This document shows positions 8,163 to 17,655 of a stretch of DNA of 64,000 bases, piece by piece. The stretch's first letter is position 1; each line of letters opens with the position of its first letter. Position numbers and translations under genes: made by a program. The stretch is taken from assembly GCF_030929615.1 (NCBI RefSeq), contig NZ_JAVFVU010000040.1, positions 1-64,000 on the forward strand, written 5' to 3'. The DNA is from Dyadobacter sp. LHD-138. GTDB lineage: Bacteria; Bacteroidota; Bacteroidia; Cytophagales; Spirosomataceae. The notes below the pieces were generated by a model. That model did no database searches and was not told the origin of the DNA. It saw nothing but the letters and a program-made list of their open reading frames with translations.

Positions 8163-9926
8163 ATGACCGCACAATTAGATCCGAATGTCCTGGCCAAAGT
8201 AAACACGTGGCTTGAAGGCGATTATGATATCGATACCAAACAATCAATTCAGAAATTGATTGACGAAGGAAATGATACTGAACTTACCGATGCATTTTAC
8301 AAGGATCTGGAATTTGGAACGGGTGGTTTACGTGGATTAATTGGGGTTGGGTCAAACCGCATGAACCGTTATACGGTTGGAACGGCTACGCAGGGATTGG
8401 CCAATTACCTGAACAAGGCATTCCCGAAGGAAGAAATTAAAGTAGCGATTGCATACGATAGCCGCATCAAGTCTGACGAATTTTCTCAGATCATTGCGGA
8501 TATTTTCTCCGCCAGCGGCATCACGGTTTATCTTTTTGAAGCCTTGCGTCCGACGCCGGAATTGTCTTTTGCGATCCGTCAGTTAAATTGTCACAGCGGG
8601 GTCGTGGTGACTGCTTCTCATAACCCTAAGGAATATAACGGTTATAAGGCATATTGGACGGATGGTTCCCAGGTGGTTGCGCCTCATGACGCGAACATTA
8701 TTGATGAGGTTAACGCAATTAAATCCATCGAGGATATCAAATTTGAAGGCGATCCCTCAAAAGTGATTAAGATCGGCGCGGAAATTGATGAAAAATACCT
8801 TGATCATATTCTTTCGCTGTCGATCTCCAAAGACGCGATTGACCGTCAGAAGGACTTGAAAATTGTGTATACGCCTTTGCACGGAACGGGTGTAACGCTT
8901 GTGCCGCCCTTGTTGCAGAAAATGGGTTTTGAGTCGGTGACGGTAATCGAGGAACAGGCTGAACCCAATGGAAACGGTCAGTTCCCGACGGTTGTTTATC
9001 CTAACCCGGAAGAGAGTGAAGCGATGTCCAAAGCGGTTGATAAAGCGAAGGAAATTGATGCTGATCTTGTTTTGGGTACGGATCCTGACGCCGACCGCGT
9101 GGGTATTGCTGCCAAAAATCATCACGGTGAAATTCAGCTTTTGAATGGCAACCAGACTGCCAGCGTTTTGATCTATTATTTACTGAACGCCTGGAAAGAT
9201 GCAGGGAAATTAACGGGTACGCAATTTGTTTGTAAAACAATTGTAACAACCGATCTGATCGATAAAATGGCGGCGTCTTATGGCGTGCAATGTTATAATA
9301 CGCTTACCGGGTTCAAATACATTGCCCAGGTAATCCGTGAAAAAGAAGGCATTGAGCAGTTTATTGGTGGTGGTGAAGAGAGTTATGGCTACCTGATCGG
9401 TGACGCCGTTCGGGATAAGGACGCCATTGCTTCCTGTGCGATGATCGCCGAGCTGACGGCCTATGCGAAGGATAAAGGTTTGAGCCTTTTTGATATGCTG
9501 ATCGAAATCTACAAACAATTCGGATTTTACTACGAAGGGCTGATTTCGTTAACGAAAAAAGGAAAAACCGGTGCGGAGGAAATTCAGCAGATGATGGCTG
9601 ATTTCCGTGCTAATCCGCCTAAAACACTGGCTGGCTCCGATGTTGTCCGCATGGATGATTACAAAGCATTAACGACAACTGATTTCACGACCGGAACTAC
9701 AACAGCTATTCCGTCGGGAGAAATGGGTATTGAGTCATCGAACGTGCTTCAATTCTTTACTGTGGATGGCACCAAGTTTACCTGCCGTCCTTCCGGAACT
9801 GAACCTAAGATTAAATTCTATGTGGGTGTTCGCGCTGAGCTTCATGGCAAATCAGAATTCGACAGCGTATATGCTGGTTTGAAGGAAAAAGTGATTGCCA
9901 TTGGTGAGGAGTTGGGGTTGAAATAG
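8163..9926 (+). CDS. Phospho-sugar mutase (phosphoglucomutase/phosphomannomutase family)
   Basis: This 587-residue alpha-D-phosphohexomutase interconverts sugar 1- and 6-phosphates. All four domain signatures are present: FGTGGLRG (about residues 55-62), the phosphoserine loop TASHNPKEYNG with the active serine at residue 152, the Mg-binding loop GTDPDADRVG (about 308), the sugar-binding GGEESYGY (about 402) and the phosphate-binding CRPSGTEPKIKF (about 540). The length fits the long PgcA-like group acting on glucose or ribose phosphates. It lies 152 bases after the GH63-like gene in the same orientation and is followed by a convergent terminator. Specificity cannot be set from sequence alone. 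Confidence 0.93.
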   Translation: MTAQLDPNVLAKVNTWLEGDYDIDTKQSIQKLIDEGNDTELTDAFYKDLEFGTGGLRGLIGVGSNRMNRYTVGTATQGLANYLNKAFPKEEIKVAIAYDSRIKSDEFSQIIADIFSASGITVYLFEALRPTPELSFAIRQLNCHSGVVVTASHNPKEYNGYKAYWTDGSQVVAPHDANIIDEVNAIKSIEDIKFEGDPSKVIKIGAEIDEKYLDHILSLSISKDAIDRQKDLKIVYTPLHGTGVTLVPPLLQKMGFESVTVIEEQAEPNGNGQFPTVVYPNPEESEAMSKAVDKAKEIDADLVLGTDPDADRVGIAAKNHHGEIQLLNGNQTASVLIYYLLNAWKDAGKLTGTQFVCKTIVTTDLIDKMAASYGVQCYNTLTGFKYIAQVIREKEGIEQFIGGGEESYGYLIGDAVRDKDAIASCAMIAELTAYAKDKGLSLFDMLIEIYKQFGFYYEGLISLTKKGKTGAEEIQQMMADFRANPPKTLAGSDVVRMDDYKALTTTDFTTGTTTAIPSGEMGIESSNVLQFFTVDGTKFTCRPSGTEPKIKFYVGVRAELHGKSEFDSVYAGLKEKVIAIGEELGLK

Positions 9927-9943
9927 TCATTGAATAAAAATGT

Positions 9944-9981
9944 AAATGGGCGGCCGTCGGACATCGAACAGTCGCCCATTT
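9944..9981. terminator. Bidirectional terminator between convergent genes
   Basis: AAATGGGCG (9944-9952) pairs with CGCCCATTT (9973-9981), with T-rich sequence on each strand's 3' side. It lies in the 56-base gap between the phosphohexomutase and the M56 gene. Confidence 0.65.
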
Positions 9982-9982
9982 T

Positions 9983-11746
9983 CTATTTGGCATGGATGAT
10001 AATATATTTTTTCTTATTTCCGTCTTCAATAATTCGCGCCTTTTCGAACATTTCAAACGGAAGCGTATTTATTTCTTCAAAAGTTGCAGGTTTGGTGTTT
10101 AAATAAAATTCTGCATTTTTGAGTGATTCAGATAGCTTCAAGGTGTTGTTTTCAGATTTGCCAAGACCTGTTCCTTTGGAAATTCTTTCAGCATTGGCCC
10201 CTTCAAGAAGTTCTCGACTCAATCCGGTGCTGCTAGTCCCACCCAGCTTCTTGGTGAAATTGTATTCAAAGAAATTTACCTCATTTTGTTTTTGATAAAC
10301 CAAGGCTTGTTGATAGTCTTTCTCGAAAGATGTGTGCAAGGGTGCGGGTGGTAATTGTCCCATTCCTAATCCGACTTTTGTAATATAACCGGAGTATCCA
10401 TTGATAGGTTTAAAGGTACCTTGTTTTTCCCCTTCGCTTGAATTGCCTTGCCCCGATGAGCCTTTTGTTTTGACGTGAACAGCAATCGATGTAATGAACA
10501 GCTGCAAGGGATCATAAGCAATGGCGTTGATGTTTATTTCTCCTCCAAAGTTCTTTACATCTTCTTTCATACGGTTAATATCGTCCCAGGTGGCAAGGGG
10601 AGAAATTGCCCAATAGAGTGTATCATTTTTTATTAAAACGCATTTGCTTGTGGATACACCTATGGAATCTTTCTGATTTTCTTCTGCAATAACTGGCACT
10701 TCGATTTTGGAAATCTCATTTAGTTTTATTAGGCTTTCTTCACCTTTAATCTCCGAAACAGAGGAGGCTGGTAGCGCGTCATCTGCTAAAAGAGCTTCAA
10801 TAATTGGCTTTGTAGCAGATGGCGCGAGAGAGATAACCTGTTGCCGGTAGGGCGCAACAAACGCTGAGGATAGATAGATTAAAGCGACCAAAACCCAGTA
10901 TTTTCCCCAAACCCAAACGGTGGACGGCTTCCTGTTCATCATTTTGATTCGTTTTTTAAGTAGTGACTGGGCAAAGGAATTGGTTAGCGGCAGTTCATGA
11001 TGCTGCATCACCGCTTTGAGCAAACTGAACTGGTACTGCTTTTTGTGAAAACCGTTTTCAAGTACCGCGCGGTCAGCCAGGTATTCGAGGTTTTCCTGAA
11101 CCAGCTGCTGGTGAAACCATGCAACCGGATTAAACCAGAGTAGGATCCGCTGTGTTTCGGCAAGCAAAAGATCAAGGCTGTGCCACTGGTACACATGTTC
11201 AGTTTCGTGGGCTAAAATATGATCGATTTCACTCGAAGAATGTTTGTCAGGATTACAGATAATCCATCGGAAAAAAGAATACGGCGCGGTAGTGTCAGCA
11301 TTTCGGATTAAAACAATACCGTTTTCCAGCCGCTCAGAGGGCATTTTCCATAAATTAAACAGTAGTTTTCCTACCTGGTACAAAAGCCGTGCAGTGAGCA
11401 TGATGACGCCTAAAAAATATAGGGCCATGATCCAATCCATCCCATTCCAGTTTGTCGTCTGCGGATCTATTACCCTGGAAACTGAGGAATTTGCCGGGAC
11501 TATTTTCTCCTGAATCACCGGAGCCTCCTTTATGATTTCGGGAATTCTGTGGTGAAATTCCTGCTGCACGGTGACAGGCCCCCAATCGGGAAGTGGGATG
11601 AACGGAAGTGACCAGGCGGCCAGGACATTAAGCCATAACAGGGCCCGGTTGACTTTTGAGAAAGTTTCAAATTGAATAAGCCAGCGATATCCAAGTGTCA
11701 GGATAGCGAGCAAGAGGCTGACTTTAAGCAGATAAGTGATGAGCAT
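9983..11746 (-). CDS. M56-family (BlaR1/MecR1-like) membrane metalloprotease
   Basis: This 587-residue protein starts with membrane helices (LITYLLKVSLLLAILTLGY and later segments) followed by a gluzincin site, AHETEH, with His180, Glu181 and His184. ENLEYLADRAVL downstream should hold the third zinc ligand. It is related to BlaR1/MecR1, which sense a signal and cleave their paired repressor. The C-terminal half (about 300 residues) is outside the membrane and resembles no domain I recognise; it is not a penicillin-binding sensor. The frame opens at a TTG at 11794 inside blaI, but the ATG at 11746 gives a proper first helix. It follows the BlaI gene by 31 bases, so the pair is an operon. Confidence 0.88.
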   Translation of the reverse strand: MLITYLLKVSLLLAILTLGYRWLIQFETFSKVNRALLWLNVLAAWSLPFIPLPDWGPVTVQQEFHHRIPEIIKEAPVIQEKIVPANSSVSRVIDPQTTNWNGMDWIMALYFLGVIMLTARLLYQVGKLLFNLWKMPSERLENGIVLIRNADTTAPYSFFRWIICNPDKHSSSEIDHILAHETEHVYQWHSLDLLLAETQRILLWFNPVAWFHQQLVQENLEYLADRAVLENGFHKKQYQFSLLKAVMQHHELPLTNSFAQSLLKKRIKMMNRKPSTVWVWGKYWVLVALIYLSSAFVAPYRQQVISLAPSATKPIIEALLADDALPASSVSEIKGEESLIKLNEISKIEVPVIAEENQKDSIGVSTSKCVLIKNDTLYWAISPLATWDDINRMKEDVKNFGGEININAIAYDPLQLFITSIAVHVKTKGSSGQGNSSEGEKQGTFKPINGYSGYITKVGLGMGQLPPAPLHTSFEKDYQQALVYQKQNEVNFFEYNFTKKLGGTSSTGLSRELLEGANAERISKGTGLGKSENNTLKLSESLKNAEFYLNTKPATFEEINTLPFEMFEKARIIEDGNKKKYIIIHAK

Positions 11747-11777
11747 GGTCTTTAATTTAAATTTTAAGACATCGTTT

Positions 11778-12146
11778 TTACTCTCCTTCTTCAATCATCC
11801 TGATAATTTCTCTCAACTCGTCAGGACTTACTTTTTCATTCTTGGCAAAATAGGCGACAAGATCCTTGTAGGAGTCGTTGAAATAGTTTCCGACGACCTT
11901 TTTTAAGACAAAATTGTTCTGATAATCTTCCTTGCTGATGGCCGGGAAATACTCATAGGTGTTGCCAAATTGCCGGTGCGCCACATATCCTTTTTCTTCC
12001 AGATTACGGATGATCGTGGACAGCGTGTTGTAATGCAGCCTGGGTTCTGTAAAAAGCGGTAACATATCTTTTACAAAAGCATGCTGCAAGGTCCAAAGCA
12101 CCTGCATGACTTCTTCTTCCTTGTTGGTGAGCTTTTCTGATTCCAT
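11778..12146 (-). CDS. BlaI/MecI/CopY-family winged-helix repressor
   Basis: A 122-residue repressor with the family's N-terminal winged helix: LTNKEEEVMQVLWTL, then YNTLSTIIRNLEEKGYVAHR as recognition helix and wing. The C-terminal half (from about residue 80) is the dimerisation region, cut by the cognate protease in BlaI and MecI. The next gene in the operon is an M56 protease. Two copies of a palindrome lie 15-48 bases upstream of the ATG, so autoregulation is likely. The SusC gene is divergent across the same 229-base intergenic region, so it may also be a target. Confidence 0.93.
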   Translation of the reverse strand: MESEKLTNKEEEVMQVLWTLQHAFVKDMLPLFTEPRLHYNTLSTIIRNLEEKGYVAHRQFGNTYEYFPAISKEDYQNNFVLKKVVGNYFNDSYKDLVAYFAKNEKVSPDELREIIRMIEEGE

Positions 12147-12160
12147 GAAATAAAGTTAAA

Positions 12161-12194
12161 ACTATTTTTATAGTTAACAAACTATTTTTATAGT
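12161..12194. promoter_or_regulatory. Tandem operator, probably for the BlaI-family repressor
   Basis: ACTATTTTTATAGT occurs at 12161-12174 and again, identical, at 12181-12194. Each copy has 5-base inverted arms (ACTAT and ATAGT). Their centres are 20 bases apart, about two helical turns, as expected for two dimers on one DNA face. On the minus strand a near-consensus -7 element (TAGTTTG) overlaps the site. That BlaI binds here is inferred from position and symmetry. Confidence 0.65.
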
Positions 12195-12375
12195 AATTAA
12201 AATAAAAGATTAATTGATGTAATAATTTAATGACCATTCGGTGACTTTAAAAGTGCTTTTTAGTCTCTATATGAGTATACTTTAATTCATTTATTTATAT
12301 TTAATAAATATATTATTATATTCAATGGGCAAATATTTCTGATTGGCCTTAATCATTATAACCTAACTACCACTT

Positions 12376-15300
12376 ATGATGAAAAAAATACTTCACAACA
12401 AATTCTTCATTTTATTGTTTCTGGGTTACTTCTGTTGTGAGGCGCTGATGGCCCAGAGTATTGCTGTTTCCGGAAAAGTTACGGACGAAGCCGGCTCCGA
12501 GATTCCCGGAGCAAATGTTGCAGTAAAAGGGAGTTCGCTCGGAACCACGACCAATGAGAAAGGTGAGTACAACATAGCGGTGAATTCCGGAGGGACATTG
12601 GTTTTCAGTTTTATCGGATTTAAACGGGTTGAGGTTAAAATCGGGAATCAGAAAGTAGTCAATGTCAGGCTTGAATCCGAAGCGTCTGAACTTAATGAGG
12701 TCGTGGTGACGGCCCTGGGGCAGACACAGGAAAAACGAGCGATAGGCTACTCGGTCCAGTCAGTTAAATCCGAGGAAATCAGAAACTCCGGCAATACGAA
12801 TGTCGTTGGCGCTTTGCAGGGGAAAATTGCGGGCGCCATTATCACGGGGTCCGGCGGGGCACCGGGCGCGGGTGTGAACATTATCCTCCGAGGCGTAACT
12901 TCGCTGAGTTCAGGCGCCGACAATCAGCCTTTGTTTGTGATTGACGGGATCATTATCAGTAATTCGACAAATGCCGGCAATCCGTTGCCAAGTGCGGGCA
13001 GTAACTCGCCGGGTGCTTCCGAGCAGTTTGCCAACACGAACCGCGCGGCCGATATTAATCCGGATGATATCGAAAGTGTCTCTGTTTTAAAAGGCCCCGC
13101 AGCTACGGCTTTGTACGGTCTACGTGCTTCCAACGGGGCTATTATCATCACAACCAAACGAGGGAAATCAGGGAAAATGAATATTTCTGTTTCATCGTCT
13201 GTGGGCATGGATGTGCTTGGGAAGTCGCCGGATATTCAGACAACGTTTTTGCAGGGAAGACTGGGTGAATTTATTCCGCTCGGTCCGGGGCGCACACCTT
13301 ACCAGTCTTTCGGCCCGGTGCTGGATCCGCAGAATACGACGGACAGGATTTATGATAATTTCCGTGGATTTTACCGTACCGGCTTTCGTAACAACAACAA
13401 TCTGACGCTTACGAAGGGAAATGACAAGGGGAATATCTATGTTTCCCTCGGAAGAAATACGCAGAGTGGGATTGTACCGAACACCAATTTTAACAGGACG
13501 TCCGCAAAGGTTGCCGGTGCCTATAACCTTACAAAAAATTTCAATGTTTCCGGGTCGTTCAATTATATCAATTCGGGCGGGAAGCGGCCACCAGCGGGGG
13601 ATAAGTCCATTTTTAGTGCGCTGGGTTACTGGCCGAATACCTATGATGTCAATGATTATCTCAACCCCGACGGAACGCAGAAAAACATTCTTCCCGGATT
13701 TACGGACAATCCACGTTATCTGGTTGAAAAAAGCCCTCGCGTCGATAAGATCAACCGCTATATTTCAGACATTACTTTAAATTATAAATTTACCGACTGG
13801 CTGTCTGCAAAATACCAGATTACGTATGACACGTATCGTGAGACGAGGCATCGTCAGGTCGACAGCACCTTTGATGTCGGGATACAGGTAAAAGGCTTCC
13901 TGATCAATGAAAAACTGAATTATCGTGAGCTGAATTCCAATTTGTATGTAACGGCGCAAAAGAATTTCGGAGAAAACTGGGCCGGTTCACTGATGGTTGG
14001 TAATGCCGTGGTTGACAGTAAAAGACCGGATAGCTACTATGAACGGGGCGAAAACTGGAATGCACCCTTCACGAACGAGCTTTCCAGTTACCAGAATCAG
14101 CAAAAGAGGTTTTATTCGCCGGCACAGTTCAGGATCGTAAGCTTTTTTGCGGATGCAAAACTCAGTTATCGTGATATTTTATATTTAAATGCAACGGTAA
14201 GAAACGATATTGTTTCTGTACTTCCGGTCAAAAACCGATCGTTCGTATACCCGTCTTTTAGCGCAGGTTACGTTTTTACGGAACAGCTTCCGAAGAATAA
14301 TATCCTGTCTTATGGGAAACTGAGAGCTTCCTGGGCGCAGGTGGGTAAAGCTACTACACCTTACCTGGTGGGGACTTATTACGAAATAACCGACAATTTT
14401 CCCTATGGAAATGCCACGCCCGGTTATATCAGAAAATTGGCAGCAGCGGATCAGAATCTGAAACCGGAAAGAACAACGTCGATCGAGGTGGGGACAGAAC
14501 TGCGTTTTTTCAGAAACCGGCTGATGGTTGATGCAACCTATTTTACCATGGACAGCAAAAACCAGATTGTACAGGCGCCTGTTTCCAATGCATCCGGGTT
14601 TTCAACTTACTACACCAACATCGGCTTAATCCGGAATAAGGGTGTTGAATTGCTGGTGAATGTAAAACCTATTCAGACCCAAAATTTCTCCTGGGATATT
14701 GCTGTAAACTGGTCGAAATTAACGGGCAGGGTGATTGATATGCCCGATGCGTTGCAGGAAATTTCGTATTATGACAATACCGTTGGTTCTCTGAAAGTCC
14801 GGGAAGGAAGCAAGATAGGGGATCTGTGGGGTTATGATTATAAAAGAGCTCCCGACGGTCAGATGCTGATCAACGCTACGACCGGATTTCCTGAAACCAG
14901 CACAACTTTGACGCAATATGGAAACGCTCAGCCGGACTGGATCGGAGGCCTTACCAATACTTTCAATTACAAAGGGCTGTCATTGTCCATCCTGGCAGAA
15001 TGGCGGCACGGGGGCGATGCGATTGACCTGGGAGAGCGGAATGCACTGCGGAGCGGTTCGATCAAACTGACGGAACGGCGGAATGAGCAGGTGATTTTCA
15101 ATGGTGTGGTACTCAATCAGGCCGACAACTCCTATACTCCGAATAAGAAAGCCGTTTATCTTGATGATTTGTTATACAATCCTTCCACTTCGACACGATT
15201 TAACGGTTGGTCGAAACTCAACATCCAGGATGCTTCCTGGATCAGGATCCGGACGGTTAGTCTGAATTATTCGTTGTCGAAAAAACTGCTTGGAAATTCG

Positions 15301-15480
15301 ATTTTCAAAGGCGGTGTGAGGCTTAGTCTGACCGGTACCAATCTTTTCCTGAGCACACCCTTCCGTGGATATGATCCGGAAGCACTCACCTTTGGCTCCG
15401 GTACCAATCTGATTGGCTTTGTCGGAAGAAATAATCCTTCTACCCGAAGCTTTCAGTTTGGTGTAAACCTTAATTTTTAA
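12376..15480 (+). CDS. SusC/RagA-family TonB-linked outer membrane receptor
   Basis: This 1034-residue protein has a signal peptide ending near ALMAQS (about residue 27), a carboxypeptidase-like beta-sandwich domain (about 30-110, VSGKVTDEAGSEIPGANVAVKG), a plug starting with NEVVVTALG (about 110-260, with the SusC signature ATALYGLRASNGAIIITTKRG) and a C-terminal 22-strand barrel. It imports an oligomeric substrate with the SusD partner that follows 33 bases later. It lacks an STN domain, so it is not an obvious anti-sigma signaller. It is divergent from the BlaI/M56 pair. The substrate is unknown; no glycoside hydrolase is linked. Confidence 0.93.
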   Translation: MMKKILHNKFFILLFLGYFCCEALMAQSIAVSGKVTDEAGSEIPGANVAVKGSSLGTTTNEKGEYNIAVNSGGTLVFSFIGFKRVEVKIGNQKVVNVRLESEASELNEVVVTALGQTQEKRAIGYSVQSVKSEEIRNSGNTNVVGALQGKIAGAIITGSGGAPGAGVNIILRGVTSLSSGADNQPLFVIDGIIISNSTNAGNPLPSAGSNSPGASEQFANTNRAADINPDDIESVSVLKGPAATALYGLRASNGAIIITTKRGKSGKMNISVSSSVGMDVLGKSPDIQTTFLQGRLGEFIPLGPGRTPYQSFGPVLDPQNTTDRIYDNFRGFYRTGFRNNNNLTLTKGNDKGNIYVSLGRNTQSGIVPNTNFNRTSAKVAGAYNLTKNFNVSGSFNYINSGGKRPPAGDKSIFSALGYWPNTYDVNDYLNPDGTQKNILPGFTDNPRYLVEKSPRVDKINRYISDITLNYKFTDWLSAKYQITYDTYRETRHRQVDSTFDVGIQVKGFLINEKLNYRELNSNLYVTAQKNFGENWAGSLMVGNAVVDSKRPDSYYERGENWNAPFTNELSSYQNQQKRFYSPAQFRIVSFFADAKLSYRDILYLNATVRNDIVSVLPVKNRSFVYPSFSAGYVFTEQLPKNNILSYGKLRASWAQVGKATTPYLVGTYYEITDNFPYGNATPGYIRKLAAADQNLKPERTTSIEVGTELRFFRNRLMVDATYFTMDSKNQIVQAPVSNASGFSTYYTNIGLIRNKGVELLVNVKPIQTQNFSWDIAVNWSKLTGRVIDMPDALQEISYYDNTVGSLKVREGSKIGDLWGYDYKRAPDGQMLINATTGFPETSTTLTQYGNAQPDWIGGLTNTFNYKGLSLSILAEWRHGGDAIDLGERNALRSGSIKLTERRNEQVIFNGVVLNQADNSYTPNKKAVYLDDLLYNPSTSTRFNGWSKLNIQDASWIRIRTVSLNYSLSKKLLGNSIFKGGVRLSLTGTNLFLSTPFRGYDPEALTFGSGTNLIGFVGRNNPSTRSFQFGVNLNF

Positions 15481-15519
15481 CACATCATTGACAACGGATT
15501 TATCTTAATTTATATGGTT

Positions 15520-16953
15520 ATGAATAAGATTAAAAAAATATACTTTTTCCTGATACTGGGTACGCTGACTTTGGGGTGTGACAACTATCTGGATGTAAAC
15601 GTGGATCCAACCTTGAAACCCGATGCAACCGTGCAGGAGTTACTCCCGACTGCGCAGTTCTATGCGAGTGAGGCGAGTTATCAGCAGGCGTACTATGCCT
15701 GCCAGTATGCACAGCAAATCAGCAGCAATCTTGGAATTAACGGGACCGATACGTATGCGGAATCAGAAAATGCTATTGGCTGGTCGAATTTCTATTTGTA
15801 TGTGGTACCTCAGTTAAATACAATTATCCTGAAAGGTAAAACGGACGACATTCCTGCGTATACGGGTATTGCTAAAACACTGATGGCTTATGGTTTGGGA
15901 TTGGCAACGGCAAACTGGGAAAATATACCATTTTCGCAGGCTGATCAGGAACCGAAGAACTTCCAGCCCGGATATGATACGCAGCAGGATATTTACGCCA
16001 GTATCCAGAAACTTCTTGATGAAGGTATTGCTGATCTGGCGAAAAATACGGGAGCAAAACCGGGAACTGACGATTTGATCTATGGAGGAGATCTTGGAAA
16101 ATGGACGCGCCTTGCCTATTCTCTGAAGGCAAGATATCTCCTGCATCTTTCTGCTAAAAATCCTAAACAGGCTGGGGACAACGCATTAATTGCCTTGCAG
16201 AACGGAATGAAAAGTAATGCAGATGATTTTCAAATGCCTTACAATACCAAAAACCTGAGCCCTTGGTACAGCCGTGTGGCGTTGGCTAACAGCACGGGAA
16301 ATCTTTCGGTTACGTATGGAAGCACTTTTGTAGACCTGATGAACGGAAAAGTTCAGGGTATTACAGATCCGCGCTTGTCCAAAGTAGTTACTTTAAAGAC
16401 AGGACAGACAACTTACAATGGTGTTTTTCCAGGTTCAAATGCCGGTTCAACCGTTGACTTTACGATTAAATCCTGGCATTCATCCATTACATCACCGATT
16501 CTGATGATGACTTACGGTGAAGTAAAGGCGATTGAAGCGGAAGCGAGGTTTTTGTCAGGGAACGGAACATTTACGTCCAAAGGAAACACGGAGCAGGCAC
16601 ATCTGGCTTATCTGGAAATTGCCCGTGCCAATATGACAAAACTGGGGGTGTCGGATGCTGATATTACCAGCTATCTGACATCACCGACTGTGAATGTCGG
16701 TGCTTCTCAATTGACGCTGATACATATCCTTCGTGAAAAATATAAGGCGATGTTTCTGATTGGGGATATTTGGACAGACCTCAGAAAGTATGACTATTGG
16801 GATTTTCCATTACCTCAAAATATGAACGTGGAACTGGGCGGGAAACGGATTCAGCGTATGAAATATCCTTCTTCTGAATTGACCAGAAATTCGGGAAATG
16901 CTGAGGCAAATGCAAAGACGCCCGAGACATCGATGTGGTTTATCGCTAAATAG
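15520..16953 (+). CDS. SusD-like surface lipoprotein (SusD_2 type)
   Basis: This 477-residue lipoprotein has a lipobox LTLGC with acylated Cys20, then the typical DNYLDVNVDPT start of the SusD-like second family. Helical TPR-like segments follow, and the end carries the expected block LREKYKAMFLIGDIWTDLRKYDYW. SusD proteins sit on top of the SusC barrel and act as a lid and substrate binder. The ATG at 15520 starts the signal peptide; an ATG at 15514 adds two residues. It lies between its SusC and a small lipoprotein in one operon. Confidence 0.92.
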   Translation: MNKIKKIYFFLILGTLTLGCDNYLDVNVDPTLKPDATVQELLPTAQFYASEASYQQAYYACQYAQQISSNLGINGTDTYAESENAIGWSNFYLYVVPQLNTIILKGKTDDIPAYTGIAKTLMAYGLGLATANWENIPFSQADQEPKNFQPGYDTQQDIYASIQKLLDEGIADLAKNTGAKPGTDDLIYGGDLGKWTRLAYSLKARYLLHLSAKNPKQAGDNALIALQNGMKSNADDFQMPYNTKNLSPWYSRVALANSTGNLSVTYGSTFVDLMNGKVQGITDPRLSKVVTLKTGQTTYNGVFPGSNAGSTVDFTIKSWHSSITSPILMMTYGEVKAIEAEARFLSGNGTFTSKGNTEQAHLAYLEIARANMTKLGVSDADITSYLTSPTVNVGASQLTLIHILREKYKAMFLIGDIWTDLRKYDYWDFPLPQNMNVELGGKRIQRMKYPSSELTRNSGNAEANAKTPETSMWFIAK

Positions 16954-16981
16954 TTTGCTGAAAATTTTAAAAAGAGTCATC

Positions 16982-17464
16982 ATGAGAAAGAAGATAAATT
17001 GCATATTGGTTTCCCTGGTTTTATCCATGAGTGTTTTTCTGACTGGATGTTATGACGAGCCGGATCTGATCGATGATATTTCAACCAGTGTAGGTAAAGT
17101 GGCCCAGGTTTCGATAGTCTGGCTTGGAACGGTCAGGCAGACAACTTCCAGCAGTGCCGTGATAACGGGTCAGACCGTCGACGCAGGGACTTCAACGACG
17201 TTTAATATTGAGTTTAACTCCGAAATCCCGGTGAAAGAGTTTAAAGTTTACTGGGCCGCTACGGCTGCCGGTACGCAAACACTAGTCGCCACAATTCCGG
17301 CCGGAACGCAAAAATATGACGCGACACTCAGGAGTTATGTTTTGACAGTTCCGGTCCAGGCGCAGGATACAAAAGGGACAACCAGAATTTTCTTTGCCGC
17401 GATAACGACGGAAAATGGATTGGTCTCTCTGCAAAAATCGGCAACGCTTACGACCAATAAATAA
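16982..17464 (+). CDS. Small surface lipoprotein of the Sus-like operon
   Basis: A 160-residue protein with a signal peptide and lipobox FLTGC (Cys23), then a Ser/Thr-rich beta-type domain (QTTSSSAVITGQTVDAGTST) that looks like one Ig-like or fibronectin-like sandwich. It resembles the extra binding lipoproteins (SusE/SusF-like) at the third position of Sus-type operons, but I cannot assign a named family. It starts 29 bases after the susD stop and is followed by a terminator, so it is the last gene of the operon. Its frame is open upstream into susD, but the ATG at 16982 opens the signal peptide. Confidence 0.75.
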   Translation: MRKKINCILVSLVLSMSVFLTGCYDEPDLIDDISTSVGKVAQVSIVWLGTVRQTTSSSAVITGQTVDAGTSTTFNIEFNSEIPVKEFKVYWAATAAGTQTLVATIPAGTQKYDATLRSYVLTVPVQAQDTKGTTRIFFAAITTENGLVSLQKSATLTTNK

Positions 17465-17517
17465 CCTGAGCATTAGCTCAGAACTGATAATATATTCCTG
17501 GCAACCTACAATGATGC

Positions 17518-17550
17518 TCCGACCGGATGAATATTTTCCGGTCGGAATTT
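17518..17550 (+). terminator. Intrinsic terminator of the first SusCD operon
   Basis: TCCGACCGG (17518-17526) pairs with CCGGTCGGA (17538-17546), a 9-bp GC-rich stem followed by ATTTTCTTTT. Confidence 0.8.
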
Positions 17551-17610
17551 TCTTTTGCAACAGACCCGTAACATTATTGGTATCAGGATGAAGATTCCAA
17601 ACTCCTCATT

Positions 17611-17618
17611 TATCTTTG
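17611..17618 (+). promoter_or_regulatory. -7 promoter element before the regulatory-domain protein
   Basis: TATCTTTG is a perfect match to TAnnTTTG and lies 38 bases before the ATG at 17656. No clear -33 TTTG is seen at the normal distance. Confidence 0.45.
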
Positions 17619-17655
17619 GGGTTGAAAGCCTTTAACCCAAAGTTACCGTCTAATA

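Noticed and set aside
9983-12146. BlaI/M56 pair as a beta-lactam resistance system
   Set aside because: There is no beta-lactamase or penicillin-binding protein gene nearby and the M56 protein lacks a penicillin-binding sensor domain; such pairs are common in Bacteroidota with other roles.
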